This document shows positions 24,638 through 34,517 of a DNA stretch of 55,016 nt, piece after piece. The stretch lies in the NCBI GenBank assembly GCA_024641855.1, contig JAHECG010000012.1, positions 1 through 55,016 on the forward strand. The letters run 5' to 3'. Position numbers and translations under genes: made by a program. Within the stretch, counting starts at the first letter, position 1, and each line of letters begins with the position of its first letter. The notes under the pieces were generated by a model. That model was not told the origin of the DNA and searched no databases. It was given only the letters and a program-made list of their open reading frames with translations. Source of the DNA: Betaproteobacteria bacterium. GTDB taxonomy: Bacteria; Pseudomonadota; Gammaproteobacteria; Burkholderiales; Thiobacteraceae.

Positions 24638-24832
24638 ATGAAAATTAGCGAATTACGCAGCAAGTCTGCGGATGAAATGAAAAACGAATTGCAAGAGCTG
24701 CTCAAGGCGCAATTTGGCCTGCGCATGCAAATTGCAACTCAGCAATCCACTAAAACCGACCAGTTGAAAAAGGTGCGTCGCGATATAGCGCGTGTCCGCA
24801 CACTCATCACCGAAAAAGCGAGTCAAGCATGA
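24638..24832 (+). CDS. rpmC: 50S ribosomal protein L29
   Basis: A small helical protein near the tunnel exit, next to L23. It has 64 residues (E. coli 63). It has the two-helix form with [17 protein letters not shown] near residues 21-37 and a basic [12 protein letters not shown] end. The stop TGA overlaps the rpsQ ATG by 4 nt. Confidence 0.97.
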   Translation: MKISELRSKSADEMKNELQELLKAQFGLRMQIATQQSTKTDQLKKVRRDIARVRTLITEKASQA

Positions 24833-25098
24833 CTGAAACAGCAGATAAAATGCAGCGCACCCTCACCGGTCGCGTGGTGAGCGATAAGATGGACAAAACT
24901 GTGACCGTGCTCGTGGAGCGTAAAGTTAAGCATCCCCTGTATGGGAAAGTGATCCGGCGCTCGAAGAAATATCATGCGCATGATGAAAACAATGAATTTC
25001 ACCCGGGCGACTTGGTGGAAATCGAAGAAACCCGCCCGTTAGCTAAAACTAAGGCCTGGCGTGTAGCCCGTTTGCTTGAAAAAGGCCGTGCCATCTAA
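24829..25098 (+). CDS. rpsQ: 30S ribosomal protein S17
   Basis: Binds the 5' domain of 16S rRNA early in assembly. It has 89 residues (E. coli 84), with an OB-fold core: [18 protein letters not shown] then [10 protein letters not shown]. Its ATG overlaps the rpmC stop. It is the last gene of the S10 group; a 173-nt spacer with a promoter separates it from rplN. Confidence 0.97.
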   Translation: MTETADKMQRTLTGRVVSDKMDKTVTVLVERKVKHPLYGKVIRRSKKYHAHDENNEFHPGDLVEIEETRPLAKTKAWRVARLLEKGRAI

Positions 25099-25115
25099 AT
25101 TTCGCATTGCAGCTA

Positions 25116-25144
25116 TTGTGCAAGGTGAAAGTATCTAGTAGAAT
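25116..25144 (+). promoter_or_regulatory. Promoter of the spc operon
   Basis: TTGTGC (25116-25121), a 17-nt spacer and TAGAAT (25139-25144) lie in the rpsQ-rplN spacer, where the spc promoter lies in E. coli. The leader is about 120 nt. The remaining spacer shows nothing else I can name. Confidence 0.65.
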
Positions 25145-25271
25145 TGCGGGTTTTCCCTGGCCTGCTGGCGACAAGGTCTCCGGCGGCCACCAAAACTGAC
25201 CGTCGTGTTTTATTGTCTCCTCCTAGTGGTTTGGGGTTAGTGGGCAAGACGGATTAAGTTGGAGAGTTATT

Positions 25272-25640
25272 ATGATTCAAATGCAGTCCATGTTGGATGT
25301 TGCTGACAATACTGGTGCGCGTAGCGTGATGTGCATTAAGGTATTGGGTGGCTCCAAACGTCGCTATGCCGGAATTGGTGATGTCATTAAAGTGACGATC
25401 AAAGATGCGGCTCCGCGCGGTCGTGTCAAAAAGGGCGAAATCTATAACGCCGTAGTTGTGCGTACCGCCAAGGGCGTGCGCCGTTCCGATGGTTCCCTCG
25501 TTAAATTCGATGGCAATGCTGCCGTGCTCCTAAATGCGAAATTGGAGCCGATAGGCACTCGTATTTTTGGTCCAGTGACGCGTGAATTGCGCAACGAGCG
25601 CTTCATGAAAATCGTGTCGCTTGCGCCAGAAGTGCTGTAA
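25272..25640 (+). CDS. rplN: 50S ribosomal protein L14
   Basis: An interface protein that forms bridges with 16S rRNA. It has 122 residues (E. coli 123). It starts [21 protein letters not shown] and ends with [19 protein letters not shown]-like sequence. GGAG is upstream of the ATG. It is the first gene after the spc promoter. Confidence 0.98.
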   Translation: MIQMQSMLDVADNTGARSVMCIKVLGGSKRRYAGIGDVIKVTIKDAAPRGRVKKGEIYNAVVVRTAKGVRRSDGSLVKFDGNAAVLLNAKLEPIGTRIFGPVTRELRNERFMKIVSLAPEVL

Positions 25641-25649
25641 GGAGTCATT

Positions 25650-25967
25650 ATGCGCAAAATTAAAAAAGGTGACGACGTTGTCGTCCTGGCAGGAAAAGAT
25701 AAAGGCCGTCGCGGCACAGTGTTGCGCGTTATGCCGGATATGAAATTGGTCGTTGAGGGCGTGAATAAAGTTAAAAAACACGCTAAGCCAAACCCGATGC
25801 AAAATGCGCCGGGTGGGATTATCGAAAAAGAGATGCCGATCCAAGGTTCTAACGTGGCGTTATTTAACCCCGTCACGCAAAAAGCGGATCGTGTTGGAAT
25901 CAAGTCTTTGGAGGATGGGCGTAAGGTGCGCTTTTTCAAATCCAATGGCGAAGTAGTGGACGCGTAA
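25650..25967 (+). CDS. rplX: 50S ribosomal protein L24
   Basis: An assembly initiator protein near the tunnel exit. It has 105 residues (E. coli 104). The N-terminal KOW motif is [20 protein letters not shown] at about residues 8-27. AAGGAG is 6 nt before the ATG. It lies 9 nt after rplN and 9 nt before rplE. Confidence 0.98.
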   Translation: MRKIKKGDDVVVLAGKDKGRRGTVLRVMPDMKLVVEGVNKVKKHAKPNPMQNAPGGIIEKEMPIQGSNVALFNPVTQKADRVGIKSLEDGRKVRFFKSNGEVVDA

Positions 25968-25976
25968 GGAATTACC

Positions 25977-26516
25977 ATGGCTCGCTTACAAGATTTTTAT
26001 AAAGAAACGGTTGTCCCGCAGCTCATTAAAGAGTTCGGCTACAAATCCATTATGGAAGTGCCTCGCATCGAAAAGATTATCCTGAATATGGGTGTCGGCG
26101 AAGCGGTTGGTGACAAAAAAGTGATGGAGCATGCTGTTAACGATATGCAAAAGATTGCTGGTCAAAAGGTAGTGGTGACCAAAGCGCGTAAATCGATTGC
26201 AACCTATAAAGTGCGTGAAGGCTATCCGGTTGGTTGTATGGTGACTTTGCGCAAGCAGCGGATGTTTGAGTTTCTGGATCGTTTGGTGACGATTGCTATT
26301 CCGCGTATTCGCGATTTCCGAGGGATTTCTGGCCGCGCTTTTGATGGTCGTGGAAATTACAATATGGGCGTCAAAGAGCAGATTATTTTTCCGGAAATTG
26401 AGTACGACAAGATCGACGTGCTGCGTGGTATGAATATCACCATCACCACCACCGCCAAAACGGATAAAGAAGGCCGCGCACTGCTGGCTGCCTTCAGCTT
26501 CCCATTTAAGAATTGA
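25977..26516 (+). CDS. rplE: 50S ribosomal protein L5
   Basis: Binds 5S rRNA with L18 and contacts P-site tRNA. It has 179 residues, the same as E. coli. It has [18 protein letters not shown] near residues 25-42 and [17 protein letters not shown] around 114-130. AAGGA is upstream of the ATG. In E. coli S8 represses the spc operon at the rplE start; I cannot confirm that site here. Confidence 0.98.
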   Translation: MARLQDFYKETVVPQLIKEFGYKSIMEVPRIEKIILNMGVGEAVGDKKVMEHAVNDMQKIAGQKVVVTKARKSIATYKVREGYPVGCMVTLRKQRMFEFLDRLVTIAIPRIRDFRGISGRAFDGRGNYNMGVKEQIIFPEIEYDKIDVLRGMNITITTTAKTDKEGRALLAAFSFPFKN

Positions 26517-26523
26517 GGTAGCT

Positions 26524-26829
26524 ATGGCCAAGTTAGCCGTCATTAATCGTGAACAAAAGCGTCGCAAAACGGTTCAGAAATTTGCAACCAAGCGCGCTGA
26601 ATTACTTGCGATCATGAACAGTAGTAAATCTTCTGACGAAGAGCGTTATGAGGCGCGTCAGAAATTCAATGCGTTGCCACGAAATGCAAGCCCGGTTCGT
26701 TTGCGTAACCGTTGTGCTTTAACTGGGCGTCCGCGCGGCTATTTCCGTAAATTTGGTCTATCGCGTACGAAGGTACGTGAGTTCGCGATGCAGGGTGAAA
26801 TCCCTGGCGTCGTGAAAGCTAGCTGGTAA
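26524..26829 (+). CDS. rpsN: 30S ribosomal protein S14, zinc-free form
   Basis: A 30S head protein. It has 101 residues, matching the long E. coli form. The C-terminal part has [20 protein letters not shown] without the CxxC pairs, so this is the zinc-independent (C-) type. GAGG is upstream of the ATG. It lies 7 nt after rplE and 11 nt before rpsH. Confidence 0.98.
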   Translation: MAKLAVINREQKRRKTVQKFATKRAELLAIMNSSKSSDEERYEARQKFNALPRNASPVRLRNRCALTGRPRGYFRKFGLSRTKVREFAMQGEIPGVVKASW

Positions 26830-26840
26830 GGGGTAAAACG

Positions 26841-27236
26841 ATGAGTATGAGTGATCCCATCGCCGATATGCTGACCCGCATTCGCAATGCGCAAGCAGCG
26901 GAAAAGGTGAGTGTTTCAATGCCGTCATCCAAGCTGAAGGTGGCAATTGCCAACGTGCTGAAGGATGAAGGTTATATCGATGATTATGCGGTGCGTGAGA
27001 ACGGCGCTAAGCCGGCGCTGGAATTGGGCCTGAAGTATTATTCTGGTCGGCCAGTGATTGCGCGCATTGAGCGTATTTCGCGCCCAGGTTTGCGCGTCTA
27101 TAAAGGTTCTGGGGACATACCAAAAGTCTTGAATGGCTTGGGTGTGGCGATTGTATCCACCTCGCGCGGCGTGATGTCCGATAAGAAGGCTCGGGCAGCA
27201 GGTGTGGGCGGTGAAGTTTTGTGTATCGTGGCGTAA
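26841..27236 (+). CDS. rpsH: 30S ribosomal protein S8
   Basis: Binds helix 21 of 16S rRNA, and in enterobacteria represses the spc operon. It has 131 residues (E. coli 130). It starts [18 protein letters not shown] and has the family signature [20 protein letters not shown] near the end. AAGGGG is 7 nt before the first ATG, so that start is kept over the inner ATG at 26847. Confidence 0.98.
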   Translation: MSMSDPIADMLTRIRNAQAAEKVSVSMPSSKLKVAIANVLKDEGYIDDYAVRENGAKPALELGLKYYSGRPVIARIERISRPGLRVYKGSGDIPKVLNGLGVAIVSTSRGVMSDKKARAAGVGGEVLCIVA

Positions 27237-27249
27237 AGGATAAGTTGAT

Positions 27250-27783
27250 ATGTCACGCGTAGCTAAAAATCCAGTGGTGATCCCTGCGGGCGTAGAGATT
27301 ACGCTTGCGGCAGAAGAGATCGTTGTCAAAGGCCCGTTGGGTACTTTGAAGCAAAAACAGAGCGCTAACGTTCGTGTAGTGAAGGACGGTAGTGAGCTTA
27401 AGGTTGAAAAAGTTGACGAAAGCATTGCAGCAAATGCCATGTCGGGCACCATGCGTGCTCTGCTTGCCAATATGGTGCAAGGTGTCAGTAAGGGTTTCGA
27501 GCGCAAGTTGACTTTGGTGGGCGTGGGTTATCGCGCGCAAGCTAAGGGCGACATGCTGAATATGACTCTTGGTTTTTCGCACCCAGTTGATCATCCGATG
27601 CCAGCCGGCGTAAAGGTGGAAACGCCAACGCAAACTGAGATCGTGTTAAAAGGCGCTAATCGCCAACAAGTGGGTCAAGTTGCCGCTGAGATTCGGGCCT
27701 ATCGTCCACCAGAGCCTTACAAAGGCAAAGGTGTTCGTTATGCCGATGAAGTGGTAATTATTAAAGAAACCAAGAAAAAATAG
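27250..27783 (+). CDS. rplF: 50S ribosomal protein L6
   Basis: Located near the factor-binding site. It has 177 residues, the same as E. coli. It contains two related alpha/beta domains, and the C-terminal signature [14 protein letters not shown] is at about residues 157-170. AAGGA is upstream of the ATG. It lies 13 nt after rpsH and is followed by rplR. Confidence 0.98.
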   Translation: MSRVAKNPVVIPAGVEITLAAEEIVVKGPLGTLKQKQSANVRVVKDGSELKVEKVDESIAANAMSGTMRALLANMVQGVSKGFERKLTLVGVGYRAQAKGDMLNMTLGFSHPVDHPMPAGVKVETPTQTEIVLKGANRQQVGQVAAEIRAYRPPEPYKGKGVRYADEVVIIKETKKK

Positions 27784-27805
27784 TTGTAGTCATTAGGGGT
27801 TGGTT

Positions 27806-28159
27806 ATGAATCCAAAGCAAGCTCGTCAGCGCCGTGCACGTAAAACCCGTGCCAAGATCGCTGAACTGAAAGTGGCGCGGTTATTAGTGAACCGCACCAA
27901 CTTGCATATTTATGCTCAAATTATCGATGCCACTGGCGGCAACGTATTGGTATCCGCGTCGACGCTAGATAAAGCGGTGCGCGCAGAATTGAAAAATGGT
28001 GGCAACACTGCTGCTGCTACTTTAGTCGGTAAGAAAATAGCAGAGAAAGCCAAAGCTGCTGGCGTTGAGACCGTAGCGTTTGACCGCTCCGGCTTTAAAT
28101 ATCATGGGCGCGTGAAAGCGCTTGCGGAGGCCGCGCGTGAAGGCGGTCTCAAGTTTTAG
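27806..28159 (+). CDS. rplR: 50S ribosomal protein L18
   Basis: Binds 5S rRNA and brings it to the large subunit with L5. It has 117 residues from the ATG at 27806, exactly the E. coli length. It has an arginine-rich start ([13 protein letters not shown]) and ends [21 protein letters not shown] at 27800 would add two residues, but AGGGG upstream is better spaced for the ATG. Confidence 0.97.
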   Translation: MNPKQARQRRARKTRAKIAELKVARLLVNRTNLHIYAQIIDATGGNVLVSASTLDKAVRAELKNGGNTAAATLVGKKIAEKAKAAGVETVAFDRSGFKYHGRVKALAEAAREGGLKF

Positions 28160-28171
28160 TCGAGGTTGATG

Positions 28172-28681
28172 ATGGCAAAAGTCCAGGCAACAGAAGAGCG
28201 CGGCGACGGTCTGCGTGAAAAAATGATTTCGGTTAATCGCGTCACCAAGGTGGTGAAAGGTGGCCGTATTATGGGTTTTGCAGCGCTTGCCGTTGTCGGT
28301 GATGGCGAGGGCGGTATTGGCATGGGTAAAGGCAAAGCTAAAGAAGTGCCGGTTGCCGTGCAAAAAGCGATGGAAGAAGCGCGTCGTACCATGGTTAAGA
28401 TTTCTCTTAAAGGCGGCACCTTGCAGCACGCAGTCGTAGGCGAACATGGCGCATCCAAGGTCATCATGCAGCCAGCATCGGAAGGTACGGGGATTATTGC
28501 AGGCGGCGCGATGCGCGCAGTATTTGATGTAATGGGTATGCATAACGTGTTGGCAAAAATTGTCGGTTCAACGAATCCTTATAATGTCGTACGTGCGACG
28601 TTGCATGGGTTGAAGGCGATGTCTACGCCATCCGAAATTGCTGCCAAGCGCGGTAAATCGGTCGAAGAGATCTCGGAGTAA
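28172..28681 (+). CDS. rpsE: 30S ribosomal protein S5
   Basis: Lies at the mRNA entry site and affects fidelity. It has 169 residues from this start (E. coli 167). It begins [18 protein letters not shown], with [19 protein letters not shown] in the double-stranded-RNA-binding-like N-domain. The starts TTG 28166, ATG 28169 and ATG 28172 are consecutive in frame. CGAGG at 28161-28165 fits the last one best. Confidence 0.97.
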   Translation: MAKVQATEERGDGLREKMISVNRVTKVVKGGRIMGFAALAVVGDGEGGIGMGKGKAKEVPVAVQKAMEEARRTMVKISLKGGTLQHAVVGEHGASKVIMQPASEGTGIIAGGAMRAVFDVMGMHNVLAKIVGSTNPYNVVRATLHGLKAMSTPSEIAAKRGKSVEEISE

Positions 28682-28683
28682 GT

Positions 28684-28869
28684 ATGGCAACACCTAAGAA
28701 AATTAAAGTGACTCAGGTTAAAGGCCTGATCGGAACCATACAATCGCATCGTGCCTGTGTGCGCGGTTTGGGTTTGCGTCGCATTCGCCATACCGTTGAA
28801 GTTGAAGACACACCGGCAGTTCGCGGCATGATCAACAAGGTCTCTTATCTTGTGAAGTGCGAGGGCTAA
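28684..28869 (+). CDS. rpmD: 50S ribosomal protein L30
   Basis: A small non-universal 50S protein. It has 61 residues (E. coli 59) and the family pattern [20 protein letters not shown] followed by [17 protein letters not shown] within the end of rpsE is 5 nt before the ATG. The stop codon abuts the rplO ATG with no spacer. Confidence 0.97.
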   Translation: MATPKKIKVTQVKGLIGTIQSHRACVRGLGLRRIRHTVEVEDTPAVRGMINKVSYLVKCEG

Positions 28870-29310
28870 ATGCAACTGAATACTATACAACCAGCGCCAG
28901 GTGCCAAAAAGGCAAAACGCCGTGTGGGTCGCGGCATCGGTAGTGGCTTGGGTAAGACGGCAGGTCGCGGTCACAAAGGTCAGTCATCGCGTGCGGGTGG
29001 TTACCATAAAGTCGGTTTCGAAGGCGGTCAAATGCCATTGCAACGCCGCTTGCCTAAACGCGGATTCGTATCGTTAACGCGTGGGGATACCGCTGAGGTT
29101 ATGTTGTATGCGTTAGATAAACTTGCCGCCGATAAAATTGATTTGTTGGCGTTGAAGCAAGCGGGTTTGATTTCGTCGCGGGCTTTGCATGCAAAGATCG
29201 TTTTGTCTGGTGCAATTTCCAAGGCAATTAAGGTTGAAGGTTTGAGCGTAACCAAGGGTGCGCGTGCGGCCATTGAAGCGGCGGGCGGTAGTATTGCCGC
29301 AGCTGAATAA
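28870..29310 (+). CDS. rplO: 50S ribosomal protein L15
   Basis: A late-assembly protein that spans several 23S rRNA domains. It has 146 residues (E. coli 144). The glycine-rich N-terminus has [19 protein letters not shown], followed by [18 protein letters not shown]. It begins immediately after the rpmD stop, so it is coupled. secY follows after 13 nt. Confidence 0.98.
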   Translation: MQLNTIQPAPGAKKAKRRVGRGIGSGLGKTAGRGHKGQSSRAGGYHKVGFEGGQMPLQRRLPKRGFVSLTRGDTAEVMLYALDKLAADKIDLLALKQAGLISSRALHAKIVLSGAISKAIKVEGLSVTKGARAAIEAAGGSIAAAE

Positions 29311-29323
29311 CGGGCGTATTTAG

Positions 29324-30643
29324 GTGGCTTTAGACAATCTTATCGGTGCTGGTGCAAAGTTAGGCGATTTGAAAAAGCGTCTATTGTTTTTGCTAGGCGC
29401 TTTAATTGTCTATCGGATGGGCACGCATATTCCGGTTCCAGGGATTGATCCTGCGCAGTTGGCGCAGATGTTCAGCTCCAAAAATGGGGCTGGAATTTTG
29501 GATATGGTTAATATGTTTTCGGGTGGCGCACTTGGGCGCTTCTCGGTATTGGCATTGGGGATCATGCCGTATATTTCTGCATCGATCATCATGCAGTTGT
29601 TGACGGTTGTTTCGCCGCAAATGGAAGCGCTCAAAAAAGAAGGGGAAGCTGGGCGGCGAAAAATAACGCAATACACGCGTTATGGCACGGTGGTTTTAGC
29701 GGTGTTTCAGTCCCTGGGTATTGCGATTGCGATGGAATCGCAGCAAGGGCTAGTGTTAGATCCTGGCCTGGTATTCCGTATTACGACCATGGTGACGTTA
29801 ACGACGGGCACGATGTTTTTGATGTGGTTGGGTGAGCAGATCACTGAAAGAGGAATTGGTAACGGTATTTCGTTGATTATTTTTGCCGGGATTGTTTCTG
29901 GATTACCAAAAGCTGTGTTTAGTACACTCACGCTTATTGGTCAGAATGCAATCACTGTTCCGGTTGGGATGATGATCTTTGTTGGTGTTGTTCTGATAAC
30001 GTATCTGGTTGTGTATGTGGAGCGTGGACAACGAAAGATCGTAGTGAATTACGCAAAGCGGCAAGTCGGGAACAAGATTTTTGGTGGGCAAACTAGTCAT
30101 TTGCCTTTAAAGCTGAATATGGCAGGCGTGATTCCACCTATTTTCGCTTCCAGCATTATTTTGTTTCCAGCGACGTTAGCGGGATGGTTTGGATCGCATG
30201 AGGGAATGGCTTGGTTGAAAGACGTTTCCGGCGCGCTCTCCATGGGTCAGCCGCTGTATGTGTTGTTGTACACATCAGCGATTATTTTCTTCTGCTTTTT
30301 CTATACGGCGTTAGTGTATAACCCAAAAGAAACGGCAGATAACTTGAAGAAAAGTGGTGCGTTTGTGCCTGGGATTCGTCCAGGGGAACAAACGGCACGA
30401 TATATCGAGAAGATCATGCTGCGCTTAACGTTGATCGGCGCGCTGTATATCACCTTGGTATGTTTGATACCTGAGTTTTTGATTTTAAAGTTTAACGTGC
30501 CATTTTATTTCGGCGGCACGAGCTTACTGATTATCGTTGTGGTGACTATGGATTTCATGTCCCAAGTACAGGCGTACTTGATGACGCACCAGTATGAAAG
30601 TTTGCTGAAAAAAGCAAACTTTAAAGGTGGTCTGGCACGGTAA
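29324..30643 (+). CDS. secY: Preprotein translocase channel SecY
   Basis: The protein-conducting channel of the inner membrane. It has 439 residues (E. coli 443) and ten predicted membrane segments. It begins with the conserved [19 protein letters not shown], and the plug/IPVPGID region follows. Cytoplasmic loop residues near [17 protein letters not shown] are present. The start is GTG at 29324 with only a weak upstream GG, so translation probably relies on coupling to rplO. Its partner secE lies at 3428 in the same window. Confidence 0.98.
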   Translation: MALDNLIGAGAKLGDLKKRLLFLLGALIVYRMGTHIPVPGIDPAQLAQMFSSKNGAGILDMVNMFSGGALGRFSVLALGIMPYISASIIMQLLTVVSPQMEALKKEGEAGRRKITQYTRYGTVVLAVFQSLGIAIAMESQQGLVLDPGLVFRITTMVTLTTGTMFLMWLGEQITERGIGNGISLIIFAGIVSGLPKAVFSTLTLIGQNAITVPVGMMIFVGVVLITYLVVYVERGQRKIVVNYAKRQVGNKIFGGQTSHLPLKLNMAGVIPPIFASSIILFPATLAGWFGSHEGMAWLKDVSGALSMGQPLYVLLYTSAIIFFCFFYTALVYNPKETADNLKKSGAFVPGIRPGEQTARYIEKIMLRLTLIGALYITLVCLIPEFLILKFNVPFYFGGTSLLIIVVVTMDFMSQVQAYLMTHQYESLLKKANFKGGLAR

Positions 30644-30655
30644 CGGTTAGCGGAA

Positions 30656-30874
30656 ATGGCTAAAGAAGAGACGATTGAAATGCAGGGGGAAGTGCTAGAG
30701 AACCTTCCAAATGCTACGTTTCGCGTTAAGCTAGAAAATGGACATGTGGTTCTTGGTTACATATCCGGCAAGATGCGGATGCACTATATACGCATCTTGC
30801 CGGGTGACAAAGTAACCGTGGAAATGACGCCATACGATTTATCGCGCGCTAGAATTATTTATCGTGCGAAGTGA
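30656..30874 (+). CDS. infA: Translation initiation factor IF-1
   Basis: An S1/OB-fold protein that occupies the A site during initiation. It has 72 residues, the same as E. coli. The core [20 protein letters not shown] and the end [10 protein letters not shown] are typical. It lies between secY and rpmJ, as in betaproteobacteria. The ribosome binding site (GCGGA) is modest. Confidence 0.98.
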   Translation: MAKEETIEMQGEVLENLPNATFRVKLENGHVVLGYISGKMRMHYIRILPGDKVTVEMTPYDLSRARIIYRAK

Positions 30875-30918
30875 TAGGACGCTCGTCGTAGTACGTAGCG
30901 AGCAAAAGGAGAGATGAA

Positions 30919-31032
30919 ATGCGTGTGCAAGCTTCTGTTAAAAAGATTTGCCGTAAATGCAAAATTATTAAGCGTAAAGGCGTCGTGCGCGTGATTTGTG
31001 CCGAACCGCGGCACAAACAGCGTCAAGGTTAA
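30919..31032 (+). CDS. rpmJ: 50S ribosomal protein L36, zinc-binding form
   Basis: A small zinc-ribbon protein of the 50S subunit. It has 37 residues, starting [15 protein letters not shown]. Zinc ligands C11, C14, C27 and H32 are all present (C+ type). AAGGAGA is 5 nt before the ATG. It lies 44 nt after infA and 84 nt before rpsM. Confidence 0.97.
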   Translation: MRVQASVKKICRKCKIIKRKGVVRVICAEPRHKQRQG

Positions 31033-31060
31033 TTACGCCTTGTTGTTTGCTAACGATTTG

Positions 31061-31096
31061 AATGTTAACATTTAAAGTTTTCGCAAAACGAAAACT
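31061..31096 (+). promoter_or_regulatory. Palindrome and hairpin in the rpsM leader
   Basis: A 12-bp palindrome AATGTTAACATT (31061-31072) is followed by an 8-bp stem AGTTTTCG/CGAAAACT with loop CAAAA (31076-31096). The fold ends 20 nt before rpsM. This is where S4 controls the alpha operon in E. coli, but I cannot show the same pseudoknot. No clear promoter was seen in the 84 nt. Confidence 0.4.
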
Positions 31097-31116
31097 AATT
31101 TGCTTGGAGTAATGGC

Positions 31117-31479
31117 ATGGCCCGTATCGCAGGGGTAAATATCCCCAACCATCAACATGCAGAAATCGCACTGACGGCGATTTATGGTCTTGGCCGTACG
31201 CGTGCACGTAAGATTTGCGTAGCAGCGGGAGTGCCCGGCACCAGCAAAATGAAAGACCTCACCGACAGCGAAATGGAAAAACTGCGCGACGAAGTCGGTA
31301 AATTCACGGTTGAAGGCGATTTACGCCGCGAAGTCACGATGAACATTAAACGCCTGATGGATCTTGGCTGCTATCGCGGTCAACGTCATCGTAAAGGATT
31401 GCCGGCTCGTGGCCAACGCACACGAACCAATGCGCGTACCCGTAAGGGACCACGCAAAGCGATCAAGTCCTCCAAGTAA
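31117..31479 (+). CDS. rpsM: 30S ribosomal protein S13
   Basis: Located in the 30S head, it bridges to the 50S and touches P-site tRNA. It has 120 residues (E. coli 118). It starts [20 protein letters not shown]; the C-terminal basic tail has [20 protein letters not shown] is 8 nt before the ATG. It is the first gene of the alpha group, after a structured spacer. Confidence 0.98.
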   Translation: MARIAGVNIPNHQHAEIALTAIYGLGRTRARKICVAAGVPGTSKMKDLTDSEMEKLRDEVGKFTVEGDLRREVTMNIKRLMDLGCYRGQRHRKGLPARGQRTRTNARTRKGPRKAIKSSK

Positions 31480-31506
31480 GCCTACCGCTTAAGGAAAAGT
31501 TTAAAC

Positions 31507-31902
31507 ATGGCAACGAAAACACCCTCCGCAAAAGTGCGGAAAAAAGTTAAGAAAAGCGTATCCGAGGGCATTGCCCACATTCACGCTTCTTTTAACAACA
31601 CCATCATCACGATTACCGACCGCCAAGGCAATGCGTTGTCTTGGGCAACATCGGGTGGTGAAGGTTTTAAAGGCTCGCGTAAGAGCACGCCGTTTGCGGC
31701 TCAGGTGGCCGCAGAGCATGCTGGAAAAGTTGCGCAGGAATATGGCGTAAAAAATATCGAAGTCCGCATTAAAGGCCCAGGCCCTGGTCGCGAATCTGCT
31801 GTTCGTGCCCTGAATGCAGTTGGCTTCAAGATTACACAGATTGCCGACGTAACGCCGGTGCCGCATAACGGTTGCCGCCCGCCTAAAAAGCGTCGCATCT
31901 AA
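31507..31902 (+). CDS. rpsK: 30S ribosomal protein S11
   Basis: A platform protein that contacts mRNA near the E site. It has 131 residues (E. coli 129). It has [20 protein letters not shown] and ends [17 protein letters not shown], the family signature. AAGGA is upstream of the ATG. It lies 27 nt after rpsM and 16 nt before rpsD. Confidence 0.98.
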   Translation: MATKTPSAKVRKKVKKSVSEGIAHIHASFNNTIITITDRQGNALSWATSGGEGFKGSRKSTPFAAQVAAEHAGKVAQEYGVKNIEVRIKGPGPGRESAVRALNAVGFKITQIADVTPVPHNGCRPPKKRRI

Positions 31903-31918
31903 ATTCAGGAGAGACATT

Positions 31919-32548
31919 ATGGCACGATACATTGGACCTAAATGCCGTCTTTGCCGACGCGAAGGTGAAAAGCTATTCTTAAAAGGCGAGAAGTGCTTTA
32001 CTGACAAATGCTCCATCGAGCGACGTGAATACGCGCCTGGCCAACATGGCCAAAAAAGCGGTATGCGTTTGTCCGACTATGGTCATCAGTTGCGCGAAAA
32101 ACAAAAAGTGCGCCGTATTTATGGCGTTCTAGAACGCCAGTTCCGTAGTTACTATAAAGGCGCTGATCGTCGTAAGGGTGTAACGGGCGAGAATTTGCTG
32201 CAATCGTTGGAAAGTCGCTTAGATACCGTTGTTTACCGGATGGGTTTCGGTGCATCGCGCTCTGAAGCACGCCAAATTGTGCGCCACAACGCGATTTTAG
32301 TTAATGGTCGCCGCGTGAATATCCCTTCCTACTCGGTTCGTCCGGGTGATGTGGTAGAAGTGACCGGACCCGCAAAAACGCAACTGCGGATTACCGGTGC
32401 GGCTGCTGCGGCAGAGGGGCGTGGATTCCCCGAATGGATTGCGGTTGACATTAAGGCGCTCAAAGGCACATTCAAGGCGTTGCCAGTGCGTTCAGAATTG
32501 CCCGCGACTATCAATGAGCATCTCGTAGTCGAGTTGTACTCCAAGTAA
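31919..32548 (+). CDS. rpsD: 30S ribosomal protein S4, with zinc-type N-terminus
   Basis: A primary assembly protein of the 30S body, and alpha-operon repressor in E. coli. It has 209 residues (E. coli 206). C9, C12, C26 and C31 match the four-cysteine zinc site of C+ S4 proteins. The S4 RNA-binding domain has [20 protein letters not shown] near residues 99-118. AGGAG is upstream of the ATG. rpoA follows after 27 nt. Confidence 0.98.
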   Translation: MARYIGPKCRLCRREGEKLFLKGEKCFTDKCSIERREYAPGQHGQKSGMRLSDYGHQLREKQKVRRIYGVLERQFRSYYKGADRRKGVTGENLLQSLESRLDTVVYRMGFGASRSEARQIVRHNAILVNGRRVNIPSYSVRPGDVVEVTGPAKTQLRITGAAAAAEGRGFPEWIAVDIKALKGTFKALPVRSELPATINEHLVVELYSK

Positions 32549-32575
32549 TCACATTCACTGAACGGGGAACGATTC

Positions 32576-33574
32576 ATGCAAAGCAGCGCAACCGAATTTC
32601 TAAAGCCACGCGTCGTCGATGTGGAGCAAGTATCACCTTTGCGGGCCCGCGTCGTTATGGAACCGTTTGAACGCGGATATGGCCATACGTTGGGCAATGC
32701 ACTACGTCGTATTTTGTTGTCATCCATGCCTGGCTATGCGATTACGCAAGTTAAAATTGATGGCGTATTGCACGAGTATTCGGCGATGGAAGGCGTGCAG
32801 GAAGATGTGGTCGATATTCTGCTAAACCTCAAGGGTATTTCCTTGAAAATGCATAACCGCTCTGAAACCACTTTGCGTTTGTCAAAGCAGGGTAAAGGGG
32901 CGGTAACAGCAGGCGATATCGAGCCGAGCCATGATGTTGAAATTCTCAACCCTGAGCATGTAATTGCACATATGACGGGTAATGGATCGCTGAACATTGA
33001 AATCAAGATCGAACAAGGACGTGGCTACCAAGCGGTAGCAGCTCGTCATAAAGAGGAAGAAGAAAACGCCATCGGCACGATTATGATGGACGCCTCTTTT
33101 AGCCCAGTGCGCCGAGTGAGTTATGCCGTTGAAAGTGCGCGCGTTGAGCAGCGTACCGATCTGGATAAACTCGTGATGGATATTGAAACCAATGGCGTTA
33201 TCGAGCCCGAAGAAGCCGTGCGTTATGCAGCACGAATTTTGATGGATCAGCTTGGCGTGTTTGCTGATTTGAAAGGTACGCCGGCCATTGCTGAAGCGCC
33301 GCGTGCACCAGTGATAGACCCGATTCTGTTACGTCCAGTAGATGATCTTGAGTTAACCGTTCGCTCGGCAAACTGCCTTAAGGCGGAAAATATTTACTAC
33401 ATCGGTGATTTAATTCAACGCACCGAGAACGAGTTGTTGAAGACCCCGAATCTCGGTCGCAAATCATTGAATGAAATTAAAGATGTGCTTGCATCCAAAG
33501 GTCTTACCCTGGGTATGCGTTTGGATAATTGGCCGCCTGCCGGTCTAGAGCACCACGCTAAAATAGCGAGCTGA
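32576..33574 (+). CDS. rpoA: DNA-directed RNA polymerase subunit alpha
   Basis: The alpha dimer seeds RNA polymerase assembly, and its C-terminal domain reads UP elements and activators. It has 332 residues (E. coli 329). The N-domain has [20 protein letters not shown] near residues 28-47. The C-domain has [18 protein letters not shown], including the DNA-contact arginine. GGGGA is upstream of the ATG. It sits between rpsD and rplQ. Confidence 0.99.
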   Translation: MQSSATEFLKPRVVDVEQVSPLRARVVMEPFERGYGHTLGNALRRILLSSMPGYAITQVKIDGVLHEYSAMEGVQEDVVDILLNLKGISLKMHNRSETTLRLSKQGKGAVTAGDIEPSHDVEILNPEHVIAHMTGNGSLNIEIKIEQGRGYQAVAARHKEEEENAIGTIMMDASFSPVRRVSYAVESARVEQRTDLDKLVMDIETNGVIEPEEAVRYAARILMDQLGVFADLKGTPAIAEAPRAPVIDPILLRPVDDLELTVRSANCLKAENIYYIGDLIQRTENELLKTPNLGRKSLNEIKDVLASKGLTLGMRLDNWPPAGLEHHAKIAS

Positions 33575-33590
33575 AAAAAAGGATAGGAAT

Positions 33591-33977
33591 ATGCGTCACG
33601 GGAATGGACTACGGAAACTTAATCGCACCAGCAGTCATCGTTTAGCGATGCTGCGCAACATGGCTAATTCTTTGTTGCGTCATGAGGCCATTAAAACCAC
33701 TTTGCCTAAGGCTAAAGAATTACGCCGGGTTGCGGAGCCGTTAATCACGTTGGGTAAAAAACCCTCGTTGGCAAATCGTCGCCAAGCGTTTAACCGTCTG
33801 CGCGATCGCGATATGGTGGTGAAGTTATTTGATACCTTAGGACCGCGTTATCAAAATCGAAACGGCGGCTATTTACGTATCCTTAAATGCGGATTCCGCC
33901 AGGGCGATAATGCGCCAATGGCGTATGTTGAGTTGTTGGATCGTCCTGAACAAACGGAAGCTGTTGTAGCTGAGTAA
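33591..33977 (+). CDS. rplQ: 50S ribosomal protein L17
   Basis: A 50S protein near the tunnel exit. It has 128 residues (E. coli 127). It starts [20 protein letters not shown] and has [20 protein letters not shown] near residues 85-104. TAGGA is upstream of the ATG. It is the last gene of the ribosomal block, followed at once by a very strong terminator. Confidence 0.98.
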   Translation: MRHGNGLRKLNRTSSHRLAMLRNMANSLLRHEAIKTTLPKAKELRRVAEPLITLGKKPSLANRRQAFNRLRDRDMVVKLFDTLGPRYQNRNGGYLRILKCGFRQGDNAPMAYVELLDRPEQTEAVVAE

Positions 33978-33988
33978 TTTACTAGGGG

Positions 33989-34031
33989 CGCCCATAAAAA
34001 AACCGGCTTTTTGCCGGTTTTTTTATGGGCG
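33989..34031 (+). terminator. Terminator of the alpha operon
   Basis: A perfect 19-bp stem (33989-34007/34013-34031) has a 5-nt T loop. The inner part AAAAAAACCGGC/GCCGGTTTTTTT has a T-run on both strands, so it could stop transcription in either direction. It lies 12 nt after rplQ. Confidence 0.95.
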
Positions 34032-34061
34032 ATAGGAGCGCAACTTAAAGTAAATCATGTG

Positions 34062-34090
34062 TTGAAGTTGAGTTTGACTATACTGATAAA
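34062..34090 (+). promoter_or_regulatory. Candidate promoter for the small exported protein
   Basis: TTGAAG (34062-34067), a 17-nt spacer and GATAAA (34085-34090) lie about 50 nt before the 34140 ATG. Several other weak combinations exist nearby. Confidence 0.35.
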
Positions 34091-34139
34091 CCGTTAAAAG
34101 GTAACGCTGGGGCCTGATTAGCCGGAAGGAGAGCAAGAA

Positions 34140-34424
34140 ATGCAGGTAAAACGTTTAACTTGGTTGTGGACGAAGATCGGAATGTTGGCAATGGTCAGCG
34201 CGGCCAATGCAACCGAATTGCTGCCGGGGCTGACGGATAATGTAACATGCTACCAAAATGGAATGGCGATCCTGAAAACGCAAAACAGAATCCGTGAATT
34301 TACTCCTAGTGACGCCATGAAACTATTGGTGGATATCAATATGGGGCAAGTCAGTGAGACACATGTTCGTGTATATGCGAGTGCAATCGGCGGTGTGACT
34401 TGTGTGTTAACCGATCAGAAGTGA
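34140..34424 (+). CDS. Small exported protein of unknown function with two cysteines
   Basis: I do not recognise this family. It has 94 residues. A basic start (MQVKRL), a hydrophobic segment at about residues 6-22 and an ANA signal-peptidase site ending at residue 24 predict export. The mature part is about 70 residues and has only two cysteines, C37 and C88, which could form one disulfide in the periplasm. A strong ribosome binding site (GGAAGGAG) supports translation. It stands alone between the alpha-operon terminator and the opposing dacB, so the context gives no function. No terminator is visible in the 93 nt after it. Confidence 0.75.
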   Translation: MQVKRLTWLWTKIGMLAMVSAANATELLPGLTDNVTCYQNGMAILKTQNRIREFTPSDAMKLLVDINMGQVSETHVRVYASAIGGVTCVLTDQK

Positions 34425-34517
34425 GCGTGCGAAAATAAACCGTGAACGGTGGGTGCGCCACTTAGAAAGCTTATGTAATCCTGTAGAAAATGTGGAGATA
34501 TTGAGCGAGGCAACCGT

